Source of the DNA: Alistipes dispar
Lineage (GTDB): Bacteria; Bacteroidota; Bacteroidia; Bacteroidales; Rikenellaceae
Direction: 5' to 3'
Assembly (NCBI RefSeq): GCF_006542685.1
Contig: NZ_AP019736.1
Span: 310,001-374,000, forward strand
Length of the DNA: 64,000 bases
The notes beneath the pieces are model-generated. The model saw only the letters and a program-made list of their open reading frames with translations. It searched no databases and was not told the DNA's origin. This document shows, piece by piece, positions 8,267 to 17,572 of this stretch (position 1 is the stretch's first letter; each line of letters opens with the position of its first letter). A program made the position numbers and the translations under genes.

Positions 8267-10807
8267 TCACCGGGCGATGATCTCGAAAACCTCGGCCGGA
8301 CCTTCGAGGGCCACCGAGGCCGCACCGTCCGCCAGGGCGAGGCGGAAGAAGGGTTCGCCGACCGCCATCTCGGAGAGCACGCTGCCGTCGGCGGCAAACT
8401 GCCGCACGCGGAGTCCGCCCTCTCCGGGCAGGTCCAGCAACAGCACATACTCCCGCACGCCGTCGGGAACCTCGAACGCAAGGCGTCCGTCGCTGCGGAA
8501 CGACGTGCCGGGATCGCGGTCGAAGGCATAGAGCGCCCGCTCCGCATCCGCGGCCTCGACACGGAACCCGAGCCGTTCGGCGCGCACGGGATTGACCTCG
8601 AACGAGCGCACGGCCGCCCAGTTGGTCCTGGGCGAGTCGAGGCGCAGCAGCCGCACGTAGCGCGCTCCGACGGGTTCGCCGCACCATTCGATGACGTACT
8701 GCCGCCGCAGGTCGTCGAGCAGCGGATGCCACGTCCGTCCGTCGGCCGAGTATTCGAGCCGCGCATGGTCGAAGTAATCCACGTCGTCGGTCGAGTTCCG
8801 GCCCTGAAGGATCGTCACCTCGGAAACCTCGCGCAGGGTTCCCAGATCGACGCCGATCCAGTCGCCGGCCTGCTGCGCACGGCCCGAAGTGTAGAAAGTC
8901 CCGGGGTCGTGGTCGAGCATCAGGCGGCTCTGCGTCGTGGCGAGGGTCGGGAAGGACCCGATGCCGCGGGCCGAAGCGGGCCGGTCGCCCGTCAGGCGCG
9001 TGAAGAAGCCCGCGGCCATGTCGTCCATCGCCTGCTCGTAGAAGGGCTGGAGCTTCATCGTGCCGGACTTGTGGGCCTCGTAGGCACTGCGGTCGGCGGC
9101 GCTCATCCGGTTGCGGACGTAGCCGCACCAGAACGCCGCGTCGTCGCCCGTCTCGTAACATGCGATGAGATCGAGCGTCCGGAGCCCCCGTTCGCCCAGC
9201 TTGCGGAACTCCGCGAGCCACGGCCGCAGCTCGGCCAGCAGCTCCCGGTTGGCGCAGCGCTCCTCCAGCACGCCGGGCGCCGCAACCACCCGCTCGAACT
9301 CCTCCCGCAGGGCCGCGGCCTGCCCGGGGGTGTAGTCGGCGATGCGGAACGTCTCGGTCTCCCACGACTCGTCGCGGCGGTAGCCCGTCTCCGTGTCGCA
9401 CGAATGGATGGCGAAGGTGCGGTACGCCTCGCGCGCCTCGGGAACCAGCTCCGCGAGCCCCCGCTCCCAGTTGTCGATCGGATTGTAGGCCGCCGTGTTC
9501 CACGTGTAGTCGGCCACGCCGTAGAGCGCCAGCTTCGACGCCTCGCCGTGTTCCATCGGGTTGCTGACGAAGCCGCACAGGTCGTCGGTCGTAAGCGTCG
9601 TGTCCAACCCATAGACCGGACCCTGCATCAGGATATGGCGCGCATAGTCCGTCACCGGATAGTTCCACCAGTAGAATGCCGGACGGCCGATACGCGAATC
9701 GACCCACGCGAGCGTCTCGGGCGTGAGGTCGCTGCACACGACGTCGCCCGTCCAGAAGACCCGCACCGAGGGGTCGAGCGTCCGCCCGTAGATGGCCAGA
9801 CTGCCCTGCGGCGTGGGATTCGCCCAAAGCCGCGAATAGTCCGTCGGGCAGACCACGAGCGGTGCGACATCGCCCTTGGCGCGGACGAAATCGGCATCGA
9901 GGCGGTTCAGCAGCTCGGTCTGCCGCCCGGGGTCCGTGCCGTCGCCCGAAATGTCGTCGAAGAAGATGGCGAAGGCGCGCACGCCGAGGTCGTACATCCA
10001 TTCGAACTTCCGCACCAGGTTGCGGTAGTCCTCCTCGTTCCAGCGAATGTCCTGCCCGGGGTGGATCGCCCAGACGAAATCGACGTAGTTGCGCCGGCAC
10101 GCCTCGACCAGCTCGCGGATCTGCCGCGCCTCCGATTCGGGATACGGCAACCGCCAGTCGGGACTGCTATGGTAGGGGTCGTCTTTCGGGCCGTAGAGGT
10201 AGCTGTTCATCTTGAAACGTCCGTAGAAGTCGATGAGCGACAGCCGCACGGCATGCGGCCACGGCGTGCCGTAGAAGCCCTCGACGACACCCCGCGTGGG
10301 CAGGTCGGGATAGTCCGCGATCTCCACGAAGGGCAGCCCGCCGGCCGCGGCCGGACTTTCGGCGATCTGCCGGAGGGTCTGTACGGCATAGAAGGCGCCC
10401 CGCTCGTCGTAGCCCGTCAGGGCGATGCCCGAGCCGTCGATCCGGAGCGCATAGGCTCCCGACAGGGGTTTCACGCCGCACCGGGCAGCCGCTTTCGCAC
10501 CGAACTCGACGGAAAGCGCCACCCCTTTCCGCGCGAGGGGCAGGAAGCCCAGGTCGGCGGCGAAACGCGTCCCCTCGCCCCGCAGGCGGACGCCGCCCGA
10601 CACGTCGAGACGCCCCTCGCCGCGGACGAGGCTATGGGGCACAGGATTGAGGGGCAGGCCGCCGTGATCGACGGCGTGTCCCGGCACGGGTCGCACGTCC
10701 TGCGACTCGGAACGCTGCGCGGCGAGGTCGAAATCGGTCTCCTGCCCCGACAGCGGGCCGCAGAGGAGCAACCCGGCGGCCAACAAAGCAAATCTGGTTC
10801 TGGTCAT
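8267..10807 (-). CDS. GH84 beta-N-acetylglucosaminidase (O-GlcNAcase-like), secreted
   Basis: 846 residues. A signal peptide (MTRTRFALLAAGLLLCGPLSGQ) is followed by a GH20b-like N-terminal domain, then the GH84 barrel: TRGVVEGFYGTPW near 171 and the catalytic Asp pair in IFFDDISGDG near 284-285. The C-terminal 250 residues hold two discoidin-like (F5/8 type C) modules (ILQGRNSTDDVDYFDHARLEYSADG written here in part as HARLEYSADGRTW). The family hydrolyses terminal beta-GlcNAc by substrate-assisted catalysis and acts on mucin or glycoprotein glycans in gut Bacteroidales. It is 42 bases downstream of the GH43 gene, probably one operon. Confidence 0.93.
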   Translation of the reverse strand: MTRTRFALLAAGLLLCGPLSGQETDFDLAAQRSESQDVRPVPGHAVDHGGLPLNPVPHSLVRGEGRLDVSGGVRLRGEGTRFAADLGFLPLARKGVALSVEFGAKAAARCGVKPLSGAYALRIDGSGIALTGYDERGAFYAVQTLRQIAESPAAAGGLPFVEIADYPDLPTRGVVEGFYGTPWPHAVRLSLIDFYGRFKMNSYLYGPKDDPYHSSPDWRLPYPESEARQIRELVEACRRNYVDFVWAIHPGQDIRWNEEDYRNLVRKFEWMYDLGVRAFAIFFDDISGDGTDPGRQTELLNRLDADFVRAKGDVAPLVVCPTDYSRLWANPTPQGSLAIYGRTLDPSVRVFWTGDVVCSDLTPETLAWVDSRIGRPAFYWWNYPVTDYARHILMQGPVYGLDTTLTTDDLCGFVSNPMEHGEASKLALYGVADYTWNTAAYNPIDNWERGLAELVPEAREAYRTFAIHSCDTETGYRRDESWETETFRIADYTPGQAAALREEFERVVAAPGVLEERCANRELLAELRPWLAEFRKLGERGLRTLDLIACYETGDDAAFWCGYVRNRMSAADRSAYEAHKSGTMKLQPFYEQAMDDMAAGFFTRLTGDRPASARGIGSFPTLATTQSRLMLDHDPGTFYTSGRAQQAGDWIGVDLGTLREVSEVTILQGRNSTDDVDYFDHARLEYSADGRTWHPLLDDLRRQYVIEWCGEPVGARYVRLLRLDSPRTNWAAVRSFEVNPVRAERLGFRVEAADAERALYAFDRDPGTSFRSDGRLAFEVPDGVREYVLLLDLPGEGGLRVRQFAADGSVLSEMAVGEPFFRLALADGAASVALEGPAEVFEIIAR

Positions 10808-10849
10808 CGTTGAAAAGTAATTTGAGTTCTCGTCTCGTTACCCGGTCGT

Positions 10850-12388
10850 TTACCGGACCCGGTTCATCCGGACGTATTCGAATTCGGCGAACGACGTCTC
10901 GGGACCTTCGTAATAAAGCCCCGGACGGGCGACGCGGTCCCATTGCAGCAGTTCGCCCGGCTCCACGGGCCGCGTTCCGGCCTGCTGCCACGAGTTGCCG
11001 TCGAGGCTGTACGCGAAGGCCGCGGGGCCGCCGCCCCGCACCTCCATACGCAGGTAGACGGGGGCATCGTCCGGAACGGCGAGAGGCCCGCCGAGCAGTT
11101 CCTCCCGTCCGTCGCGGACGAGGCGTACGGCCAGCCGTCCGTCTTGCAGTCCCCAGACCAGCAGGTTCCTGTCGTCGCCATAGAGCGTCAGGCCGCTCCA
11201 TCCCGCAGGACGCGCGAGGCACGCCGTCTCCAGCGTGTAGTCCGTCGTCAGGGCGCGCAGGCAGAAGGCCACGCCCGTATGCACGCCCTCCTTCGCACGG
11301 CCGCTCAGGCAGAGCCGCCCGTCGGCCTGCTCGACGTCCGGCACGGCATAGGGATAGTTCCACGACCACTCGGGACGGATGCACGGCGAGGAGAAGTCGT
11401 CCGCGAAGTCCTTCACCGGCTCCTGTGCCGTGCCGGGCAGCGGCAGCGGACGCCACAGGAGGGCCGTTTCGCCGCCCTCGAAATGCAACCATCCGTCCTC
11501 GCCCAGCTCGATGCGGGAGAGGATCGGCTGACGCCCGAGGAAGAAGTTCTCGCCCGAAAGATAGGCATGGCAGAGGAAGAACATGCGGCCGTCGGGCGTG
11601 GTGACCACCGTGCCGTGGCCACAGGACTGCACCCCTTCGCCGCCGTGCAGGACCGGATTCCCGGCGTATTTCTCGTACGGTCCGCGGAGGTTTTTCGACC
11701 GCGCCACCGAAACGGCATAGTCGCTTCCGGGGCCGCAGCAGCCGTTCACGGCATAGATCAGGTAGTAGTAATCGCCGAGTTTCATCCAGTGCTGGCCCTC
11801 CAGCCCCCGCCGCGCATCGTCGCGCAGCAGGCTGAACGGCTCGCCCTCGAGCCGCAGGCCGTCGTCCGAAAGGCGGCAGGCCAGCAGTTCGATCGGCCTC
11901 CGGTCGAGGCCGTAGGCCTTCCACGAGATGTAGAGTTTCCCTTCGTCCTCCAGCACGAAGGCGTCGATGGCCTCGGTGCCCAGCGCGACGACCGGACCGT
12001 GGTCCGTGTAGGGGCCTTCGGGACGGTCGGCCGTGGCCACGCCGATATACGACGTGCCGTCGCTCTTGCGGCGGGCCGTATAATAGGCGTAGGTCCGCCC
12101 GTCGCGGTGGAACAGCTCCGGGGCCCAGAACGACGAGCGGGTCCACTCGGGCTGCTCTTCGAACAGGTGGCCCGCCTGCGTCCAGTTCACCAGGTCGCGC
12201 GAAGTGAAGAGCGGATAGAAAGGCGCCCACTCCGAAGAGGTTCCGCAGGCATAGTAGGTCTCGCCGACGCGGATGACGCTGGGATCGGGCAGGTCGCCCG
12301 GAATCACCGGATTGGAAAAGGTTCCCGGCTGGGCGGCGGCGCTCAGACAGCCGCACGCGGCAGCGAATGCGAACAGTAGTTTTTGCAT
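10850..12388 (-). CDS. GH43 beta-xylosidase / alpha-L-arabinofuranosidase family, secreted
   Basis: 512 residues from MQKLLFAFAAACGCLSAAAQ, a signal peptide. An ATG 11 codons further upstream is rejected because it breaks the signal peptide. The five-bladed propeller carries the three family acids: Asp35 in DLPDPSVIR, Asp142 in EAIDAFVLED and Glu197 in GLEGQHWMKL. A C-terminal beta-sandwich (DDFSSPCIRPEWSWNYPY onward) is typical of two-domain GH43 enzymes. Substrate is likely an arabinose- or xylose-containing glycan; the subfamily cannot be fixed by eye. First gene of the GH43-GH84 operon. Confidence 0.92.
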   Translation of the reverse strand: MQKLLFAFAAACGCLSAAAQPGTFSNPVIPGDLPDPSVIRVGETYYACGTSSEWAPFYPLFTSRDLVNWTQAGHLFEEQPEWTRSSFWAPELFHRDGRTYAYYTARRKSDGTSYIGVATADRPEGPYTDHGPVVALGTEAIDAFVLEDEGKLYISWKAYGLDRRPIELLACRLSDDGLRLEGEPFSLLRDDARRGLEGQHWMKLGDYYYLIYAVNGCCGPGSDYAVSVARSKNLRGPYEKYAGNPVLHGGEGVQSCGHGTVVTTPDGRMFFLCHAYLSGENFFLGRQPILSRIELGEDGWLHFEGGETALLWRPLPLPGTAQEPVKDFADDFSSPCIRPEWSWNYPYAVPDVEQADGRLCLSGRAKEGVHTGVAFCLRALTTDYTLETACLARPAGWSGLTLYGDDRNLLVWGLQDGRLAVRLVRDGREELLGGPLAVPDDAPVYLRMEVRGGGPAAFAYSLDGNSWQQAGTRPVEPGELLQWDRVARPGLYYEGPETSFAEFEYVRMNRVR

Positions 12389-12418
12389 AAAAGTCGGTCT
12401 TAGCGTTTTTTCTCCGGA

Positions 12419-12426
12419 CAAATATA
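12419..12426 (-). promoter_or_regulatory. -7 box for GH43-GH84 operon
   Basis: On the minus strand this reads TATATTTG, a good -7 element, 30 bases upstream of the GH43 start codon. Confidence 0.65.
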
Positions 12427-12782
12427 CGAAGAACTCGCGTAAAAACGAAAGAATCGGATAGATTAAGATAAGTGACTGACACTAAAGAAAGTCAAGCGGT
12501 CTATCTCTCTGTCTGTCCGACTCATCAAAAAGTAGGATTGTGAGAGGTTAAGAAGGGCGATTGCTACTTATCCGTTGCCTTTTTCGGCCCGGAAAAATTC
12601 GCTGAAAAACACCCTGTCGAACCGTTTGCTACCGCAAAAAACGCTTGTATCTTCGGTATTCGCACTGTAAAGATAACCGTTTTTTTCGATTATCGGGAAA
12701 ATACAGCCGCGTTTATTCGATCCGGGGTTCTGTTTCGCTGTTCTGCTATATTTTTCATAGCTTCAAATAGCTCTATATCAAC
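12427..12782. other. gene-free zone expected to hold the left end of the element
   Basis: About 360 bases lie between chromosomal GH43 and the first recombinase. No credible gene is present. A near-palindrome, CGTTTGCTACCGCAAAAAACG in part, sits at 12625-12645 and includes TTTGC, the core found at IntDOT-family attachment sites. TATCTTCG at about 12651 is a possible -7 box. The exact att junction cannot be set without the other end of the element. Confidence 0.4.
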
Positions 12783-12790
12783 TAATTTTG
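12783..12790 (+). promoter_or_regulatory. possible -7 box for the first recombinase
   Basis: TAATTTTG lies 19 bases before the ATG of the recombinase. No convincing -33 element is seen, so this is tentative. Confidence 0.4.
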
Positions 12791-12809
12791 CAATTAGATA
12801 GATAGAGTT

Positions 12810-14033
12810 ATGGAACAAATGGATGTAAGGGTCGCGTTCTACCTTAAAAAGAGCGAAACGAATGCCGATGGTTGTTGTCCTGTCATGGCACGGTTGACCG
12901 TCGGCAACCATTCCGAGGCGGCTTTCAGTGCCAAGATGTCGGTTCCCGTATCGTCGTGGGAATCGGGCCGCGCCACGGGAAAGAGCGCTGCTACGCGGGA
13001 GATCAACCGGAAGTTGGACGAACTGCGTGCCTCGGCACTGGCCATCTACAAGGAACAGTCTGCGATACGGGAGGTCGTGACCGCCGAAGAGGTACGGGAT
13101 CTGTTGCTGGGCAAGGCTTCCGGACAAACAACCCTGCTTGGTTATTTTCAAACGTTTATCGAACATTTCGAGAAGCGCGTGGGTGTAAACCGCGAGAAAG
13201 ACACGCTCAGATCCTATCGCTATGCCCGTAATTGCGTCTCCGCTTTCCTGCAAACACAGTATAAACTCTCGGATATTCCCTTTGCTGCCCTCGACCGGTC
13301 GTTCATCGACAGGTACGACCTCTACCTTCGGACGGAACGCCGCATCGCGCCGGGAACTATCGTCCTGCTGACCACAAAGCTGAACACGATCGTCGGCGAG
13401 GCGGTGGCGGAGGGTATCATCACGGCCGACCCGTTCGCCGGGTACGAACCGAAGCGCCCCGAAAGGGTGCAGAAATACCTCACTGCCGACGAATTGCACC
13501 GGCTGATGACCACGCCGCTCCATCACCCGACGCTCTACCAAACCCGCGACCTGTTCCTATTCTCGTGTTATACGGGCATTCCTTACGGGGATATGTGCCG
13601 CCTGAGCGAAGACGATCTGGAAATTGCCGAGGACGGCGAGGTGTGGATCAAAACCACGCGCAAGAAGACGAAGATCGACTACGAACTGCCGCTGCTCGAT
13701 ATTCCCCTCCGTATTCTCGACAAATACAGGGGTATCGCGCCGGAAGGGAAATTACTTCCTATGTACGGCAACACTACACTCAACCGGGCTCTGAAACGTA
13801 TCGCCTCGATCTGCGGTATCGAAAAGCGGCTCGTTTTCCACTGCGGACGGCATACCTACGCCACCGAAATCACGCTTTCGCAGGGCGTTCCGCTGGAAAC
13901 GGTCAGTAAGATGCTGGGCCACACACGTATCGACACGACACAGATTTATGCCAAAGTAACCGATGACAAAATCGGCGCGGATACGCAAAACCTCGACAAG
14001 AAGCTCGCCGAGCGGTTTTCGATAGCTCTGTAA
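12810..14033 (+). CDS. tyrosine recombinase (integrase), IntDOT-like
   Basis: 407 residues. An arm-binding N-terminal domain (DVRVAFYLKKSETNADG) is followed by a SAM-like core-binding domain (TLLGYFQTFIEHFEK) and the catalytic domain. Visible catalytic elements are the Lys region TTRKKTKIDYELPL, HCGRHTYAT (His-x-x-Arg), LGHTRIDTTQIYAKV (His and nucleophile Tyr). At the usual first Arg position the sequence is CYTGIPYGDMCRL, without the canonical TGLR, as in IntDOT-type Bacteroides recombinases. It should integrate and excise the element. The second recombinase follows after 25 bases. Confidence 0.93.
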   Translation: MEQMDVRVAFYLKKSETNADGCCPVMARLTVGNHSEAAFSAKMSVPVSSWESGRATGKSAATREINRKLDELRASALAIYKEQSAIREVVTAEEVRDLLLGKASGQTTLLGYFQTFIEHFEKRVGVNREKDTLRSYRYARNCVSAFLQTQYKLSDIPFAALDRSFIDRYDLYLRTERRIAPGTIVLLTTKLNTIVGEAVAEGIITADPFAGYEPKRPERVQKYLTADELHRLMTTPLHHPTLYQTRDLFLFSCYTGIPYGDMCRLSEDDLEIAEDGEVWIKTTRKKTKIDYELPLLDIPLRILDKYRGIAPEGKLLPMYGNTTLNRALKRIASICGIEKRLVFHCGRHTYATEITLSQGVPLETVSKMLGHTRIDTTQIYAKVTDDKIGADTQNLDKKLAERFSIAL

Positions 14034-14058
14034 TCACCTTTTTCAAATCCGAATCATC

Positions 14059-15369
14059 ATGGAAACGAACAATAAGGAGATAAAACGCCGCAGTACGTTT
14101 GCCGTACTGTTCTATATCAATCGAACTAAAGTCCGCAAGGACGGCACCTGCCAGCTCTTGTGCAAAGTCAGCATCGACGCCGAATCGGCTCATATAGGTA
14201 TCAAAACCGCCATCGAACCGTCGCTGTGGAATCCGGAAACAGGACGCGCGGACGGCCGGAGTGCCAATGCCCGCAAGGTAAACCGGGCCATCGACCTGCT
14301 GACCGAACAGATCGGGGCCCACTATCGGAGGATTCGCAACGACCTCGGCTTCGTCACGGCGGAACTGGTGAAGAACGCCGTAAAAGGCGTCGGACAGAAG
14401 CCGCTCACGCTGCTGGCCCTGTTCCGGGAACACAATGCAGAGTTTTACAAACGGGTCGGCGTAGATCGGACGAAAGAGACCTATGCCAGCTACGAAAACT
14501 CCTACAACCACTTGGCTGCGTTCGTACAACAGAAATGCGGGCAGGAAGACGTCACGCTCCGAAGTCTCGACAAAACGTTCTACGACGACTTCGACCTCTT
14601 TCTGCGAACGGAGTGCGATATGATGCAAAAGACGGTGCACGAACACCTGTACCGCCTGAAGAAAATGACCAAACGGGCTGTCAGCCAAGGTACGCTCCGC
14701 CGCGACCCTTACGGCAGGCTGCACCCGGAGCTGCCCGAACGCAAGAGCCGCCACCTCAAACTCGAAGACCTCAAAAAGCTGATGGAAACGCCCATCGACA
14801 AACCCAATCTTCAGCGGGTGCGGGACTGGTTCCTCTTCTCCACCTTCACGGGCTTGTCCTACTCCGACCTGAACCGGCTCTCGGATAAGGACATCACGCA
14901 GGCCGCTGACGGAACGTGGTGGCTTCATATACGGCGCAAAAAAACAGATACGCCCTCGGCAGTCCGGTTGCTGGAGGTTCCGTTGCGGATCATCGAGAAA
15001 TACCGGTCTGAACGTCGAAGCGACAAGATTTTCAACCTTTACAGCCGGAAGCATCTTATCATACTTACGCGAAAACTGGGACAAGCATATGGTTTCGATA
15101 TGACCTTCCATAAGGCCCGGCATAATTTCGGGACACATATTACCCTCTCGATGGGCGTGCCTATCGAAACCGTGAGCCGTATGATGGGACACAAGAGCAT
15201 CACCACGACTCAGATTTACGCCAAAGTGACCGACAAAAAGGTGGGTGAAGATATGAAAGGGCTTAAAATGAGGACGAAAGACCGGAAAATAGTCTTATGC
15301 GAAGAGGATGTGAGCGTTATGAAAAAGAAACGGGCCCGGTCCGACAGAGAAAAAGCGGCGTTCGCTTGA
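14059..15369 (+). CDS. second tyrosine recombinase, IntDOT-like
   Basis: 436 residues. The layout is the same as its neighbour: N-terminal arm-binding part (STFAVLFYINRTKVRKDGT), core-binding part, and catalytic domain with FTGLSYSDLNRL at the first Arg position (again no TGLR), HKARHNFGTH, and MGHKSITTTQIYAKV with the Tyr nucleophile. The C-terminus ends in a basic tail (KKKRARSDREKAAFA). It is clearly homologous to but diverged from the upstream copy, so the pair is an old arrangement and not a recent duplication. Paired recombinases may be needed jointly for integration. Confidence 0.92.
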   Translation: METNNKEIKRRSTFAVLFYINRTKVRKDGTCQLLCKVSIDAESAHIGIKTAIEPSLWNPETGRADGRSANARKVNRAIDLLTEQIGAHYRRIRNDLGFVTAELVKNAVKGVGQKPLTLLALFREHNAEFYKRVGVDRTKETYASYENSYNHLAAFVQQKCGQEDVTLRSLDKTFYDDFDLFLRTECDMMQKTVHEHLYRLKKMTKRAVSQGTLRRDPYGRLHPELPERKSRHLKLEDLKKLMETPIDKPNLQRVRDWFLFSTFTGLSYSDLNRLSDKDITQAADGTWWLHIRRKKTDTPSAVRLLEVPLRIIEKYRSERRSDKIFNLYSRKHLIILTRKLGQAYGFDMTFHKARHNFGTHITLSMGVPIETVSRMMGHKSITTTQIYAKVTDKKVGEDMKGLKMRTKDRKIVLCEEDVSVMKKKRARSDREKAAFA

Positions 15370-15420
15370 CGGAAAAGAAAAATATTCGTATAATTATCCA
15401 ACTAATAATATCCAAACAAT

Positions 15421-15789
15421 ATGGCAACGACAGGAGAAAAAGCGACAGGAACGATAACGATCGAGTACAATACCGTAACCGTAACCCCCGGTGCCGACGG
15501 CGATGTGTGGCTGACCCCATCCGAGATTGCCCGTATGTTCGAGGTGTTCGTCCCGGCGATTACGAGCAATATACGGGCGATCTACAAGCACGGCGCACTG
15601 CGTATGTCGGAAACCTCGAATCTTCCGACGGCACATGCAGAACTGTATAATCTGGAAATGATCTCGGCGTTGGCCTTTCGGGTGGACACGCCCCAGAGCG
15701 CGGCGTTCCGGCGGTGGCTGATCCGCCGCCCCCATTCCCGGATGGTCGTGCTGAAGGTCTCGCAGGAGGAACGGACGGTAGTGAACTGA
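15421..15789 (+). CDS. RhuM-like small DNA-binding protein
   Basis: 122 residues. VWLTPSEIARMFEVFVPAITSNIRAIYKHGAL resembles the winged-helix segment of RhuM/virulence-type proteins, and YNLEMISALAFRVDTPQSAAFRRW (given here in part) matches their second conserved block. RhuM proteins are usually near 330 residues, so this is a short form containing only the N-terminal part. It follows the recombinases by 51 bases in the same direction and may be a regulator of the integration module. The family resemblance is by eye only. Confidence 0.6.
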   Translation: MATTGEKATGTITIEYNTVTVTPGADGDVWLTPSEIARMFEVFVPAITSNIRAIYKHGALRMSETSNLPTAHAELYNLEMISALAFRVDTPQSAAFRRWLIRRPHSRMVVLKVSQEERTVVN

Positions 15790-15835
15790 CCTCGGAAAGA
15801 AAAAATCTGTCTAACCACCTTGATTCTAACGTTTT

Positions 15836-15867
15836 CGCCCCTGTCGGAATTCATCCTGACAGGGGCG
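15836..15867. terminator. hairpin between convergent genes
   Basis: CGCCCCTGTC (15836-15845) pairs perfectly with GACAGGGGCG (15858-15867), loop 12 bases, flanked by GTTTT on one side and ATCTTC on the other. It sits between the convergent RhuM-like and HTH genes. Confidence 0.7.
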
Positions 15868-15916
15868 ATCTTCAATCTCGGGAATTTGTCAGACAGCCCT
15901 TCTTCTCGTTCCGGTG

Positions 15917-16225
15917 TTACAGCAACGCCTTATCATCCGTTCCGTTATACGAATCCCGGAGTAACTTTTCGATCTCCGACTCCCGGTACAGCACTTTCCC
16001 GCATATCATGTAATAAGGGAGTTTCCCCGAGCTGCGGTATTCCTGCAACGTCCGGCGGTGGACTTTCAGCCGCTCCGAAATTTCCTTGTCCGTCAGATAC
16101 GACTCGCCGCCCAGAATCAGGCGATGGTTCGTACCGAATTTTTCCAGCCCCTTTTCGATACGCTTTATCAGGTCGAACACTTCGGTCTCGCTACTGTCCG
16201 AGCCCTGCACAATATTATTTCTCAT
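15917..16225 (-). CDS. helix-turn-helix (excisionase/MerR-like) protein
   Basis: 102 residues. The C-terminal half, YLTDKEISERLKVHRRTLQEYRSSGKLPYYMICGKVLYRESEIEKLL, shown here by its motif, is the HTH_17 fold: two helices plus a wing with the characteristic GK(V)LYRESEIE strand. Such proteins act as excisionases or regulators in Bacteroides conjugative transposons. It lies 15 bases downstream of a second protein of the same type. Confidence 0.85.
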   Translation of the reverse strand: MRNNIVQGSDSSETEVFDLIKRIEKGLEKFGTNHRLILGGESYLTDKEISERLKVHRRTLQEYRSSGKLPYYMICGKVLYRESEIEKLLRDSYNGTDDKALL

Positions 16226-16240
16226 AGTTTATTTCTTCGT

Positions 16241-16513
16241 TTACTTTTTCGATTGTTTCAACAATGCCTCTACGTCTTGCGGCTTATAGTAGATTTTATG
16301 TCCGACTTGCGTGTAGGGAATGAGCCGTTTTTCACGATATGCCTGAAGCGTCCTTTTGGCGATGCACAGCATCTCGCAGACCTCCTCATTGTCGAGCCAA
16401 CGTCCTAAGCGTTTTTGCTGTTTTGCATTCAGAGCCTCGATCCTTCCGGCCAGCGTTTCGAGTTTGGCCACCATAGAGTCATAGACCCGTTTTTCGATCA
16501 TTATCATCTCCAT
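16241..16513 (-). CDS. helix-turn-helix (excisionase/MerR-like) protein
   Basis: 90 residues from the ATG at 16513; ATGs at 16507 and 16501 are alternatives, because GGAG overlaps the first ATG and could serve the later ones. The protein contains WLDNEEVCEMLCIAKRTLQAYRE, then HKIYYKPQDVEALL, again the HTH_17 fold. Together with the next gene it forms a two-gene operon of candidate recombination directionality factors. Confidence 0.82.
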   Translation of the reverse strand: MEMIMIEKRVYDSMVAKLETLAGRIEALNAKQQKRLGRWLDNEEVCEMLCIAKRTLQAYREKRLIPYTQVGHKIYYKPQDVEALLKQSKK

Positions 16514-16695
16514 AATTACAATGTTTAGCTTTCCCGGAACCCAAAAATACTTTATGGAATACACGTCCGAGCCTTTTGCCGACGCAGATGTAAGGGTTGA
16601 CGTCGCTATATGCCACGGTTGGCGTCGCCGCTTTGAATTTGTAAAAGCGAGGAAAATATGCGAAATTTGAGTGGCTGAAACAGTTATATTTGATT

Positions 16696-17466
16696 ATGCT
16701 TCTGACTTCGATGACATATAGGGAGATGTACGACCATCTCGCCGCTGACAAATACAAAGTAGACATCAAGCAAGAATACCTACGGCCCAAAGCGATTAAA
16801 GCATTTCGTAAAACAAGCCGTTTTCCTGCGTGGGAACTTTATGAATATAAGATTCCGGCAACCAACAATCAGTATATCATTTATTTTTATGCAGAAACCA
16901 GGACCCGTGCAGAATATCCCGAAGTCGGCTCTTTCTGTATTGTTTATGCAGACAAACATCGGTTTGTCGTTCAATGGGGTGCAAGCGGGTATAAGCACAC
17001 CCCGGATAGCAAAATGGTAGGCGTCAGGCAAATCAGTGCCTATACATCCCATTTTTTTCAACGATACAGGGAGCGTTTCTTAAAAGACGAATCGCTGAGT
17101 GCTAATGAAGTAGCTGTAAGATATTTTTCCCGGAATACTACCGTCATGCCCCTCCAGCAAAATGAGGGCATCAACCGCAACCATGAAAAATACGGAGAAT
17201 ATGGAAAGTATGCCTTTCGTATCAGGGACGGGATCTGTTTTACCTACATGAAAGCAGAGGGTATGATAAGTGAGGACGGTGACAGGCATAAGGATAAAGT
17301 AGATACCGTATATGTGTGCTACACTACGTTTATGAACGAATCCGGTATGACTGAAAGCCAGCGTAATGCTATCTTTCAAGAACATTGTATGCAATGGCGG
17401 CAATTATACGATACATTCCTGAGTGAAGCTAAAAACGGGACTATCACCCTGCGAATTGAACCTTAA
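16696..17466 (+). CDS. uncharacterised conjugative-element protein
   Basis: 256 residues, no family recognised. It is rich in aromatic residues (NNQYIIYFYAETRTRAEYP, HFFQRYRERF) and has alternating alpha and beta character. The region QISAYTSHFFQRYRERFLKDESLSAN, given here in part, is the most distinctive. TATATTTG at 16685-16692 could be a -7 box; if so the ATG at 16711 would be the real start, 15 bases in. Base composition is more AT-rich than the recombinases, marking the start of a cargo island. Confidence 0.7.
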   Translation: MLLTSMTYREMYDHLAADKYKVDIKQEYLRPKAIKAFRKTSRFPAWELYEYKIPATNNQYIIYFYAETRTRAEYPEVGSFCIVYADKHRFVVQWGASGYKHTPDSKMVGVRQISAYTSHFFQRYRERFLKDESLSANEVAVRYFSRNTTVMPLQQNEGINRNHEKYGEYGKYAFRIRDGICFTYMKAEGMISEDGDRHKDKVDTVYVCYTTFMNESGMTESQRNAIFQEHCMQWRQLYDTFLSEAKNGTITLRIEP

Positions 17467-17572
17467 CTGCTTTTATTTAGGAATACTAACAATTCAGTGC
17501 CAAATCTTAGCTTGTTAATTTGATGATGCAAACCGTTGAAAACTTTAACAATGACAACATAAACATCGCTCT

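Noticed and set aside
4528..8766. A 1412-codon open frame on the minus strand, antisense to the antiporter and der genes
   Set aside because: It is a GC-rich shadow frame: low-complexity Arg/His/Val/Glu composition, no domain, and both plus-strand genes are clearly real.
10943..12379. A 478-codon plus-strand frame opposite the GH43 gene
   Set aside because: Antisense shadow of a gene with signal peptide and intact catalytic residues.
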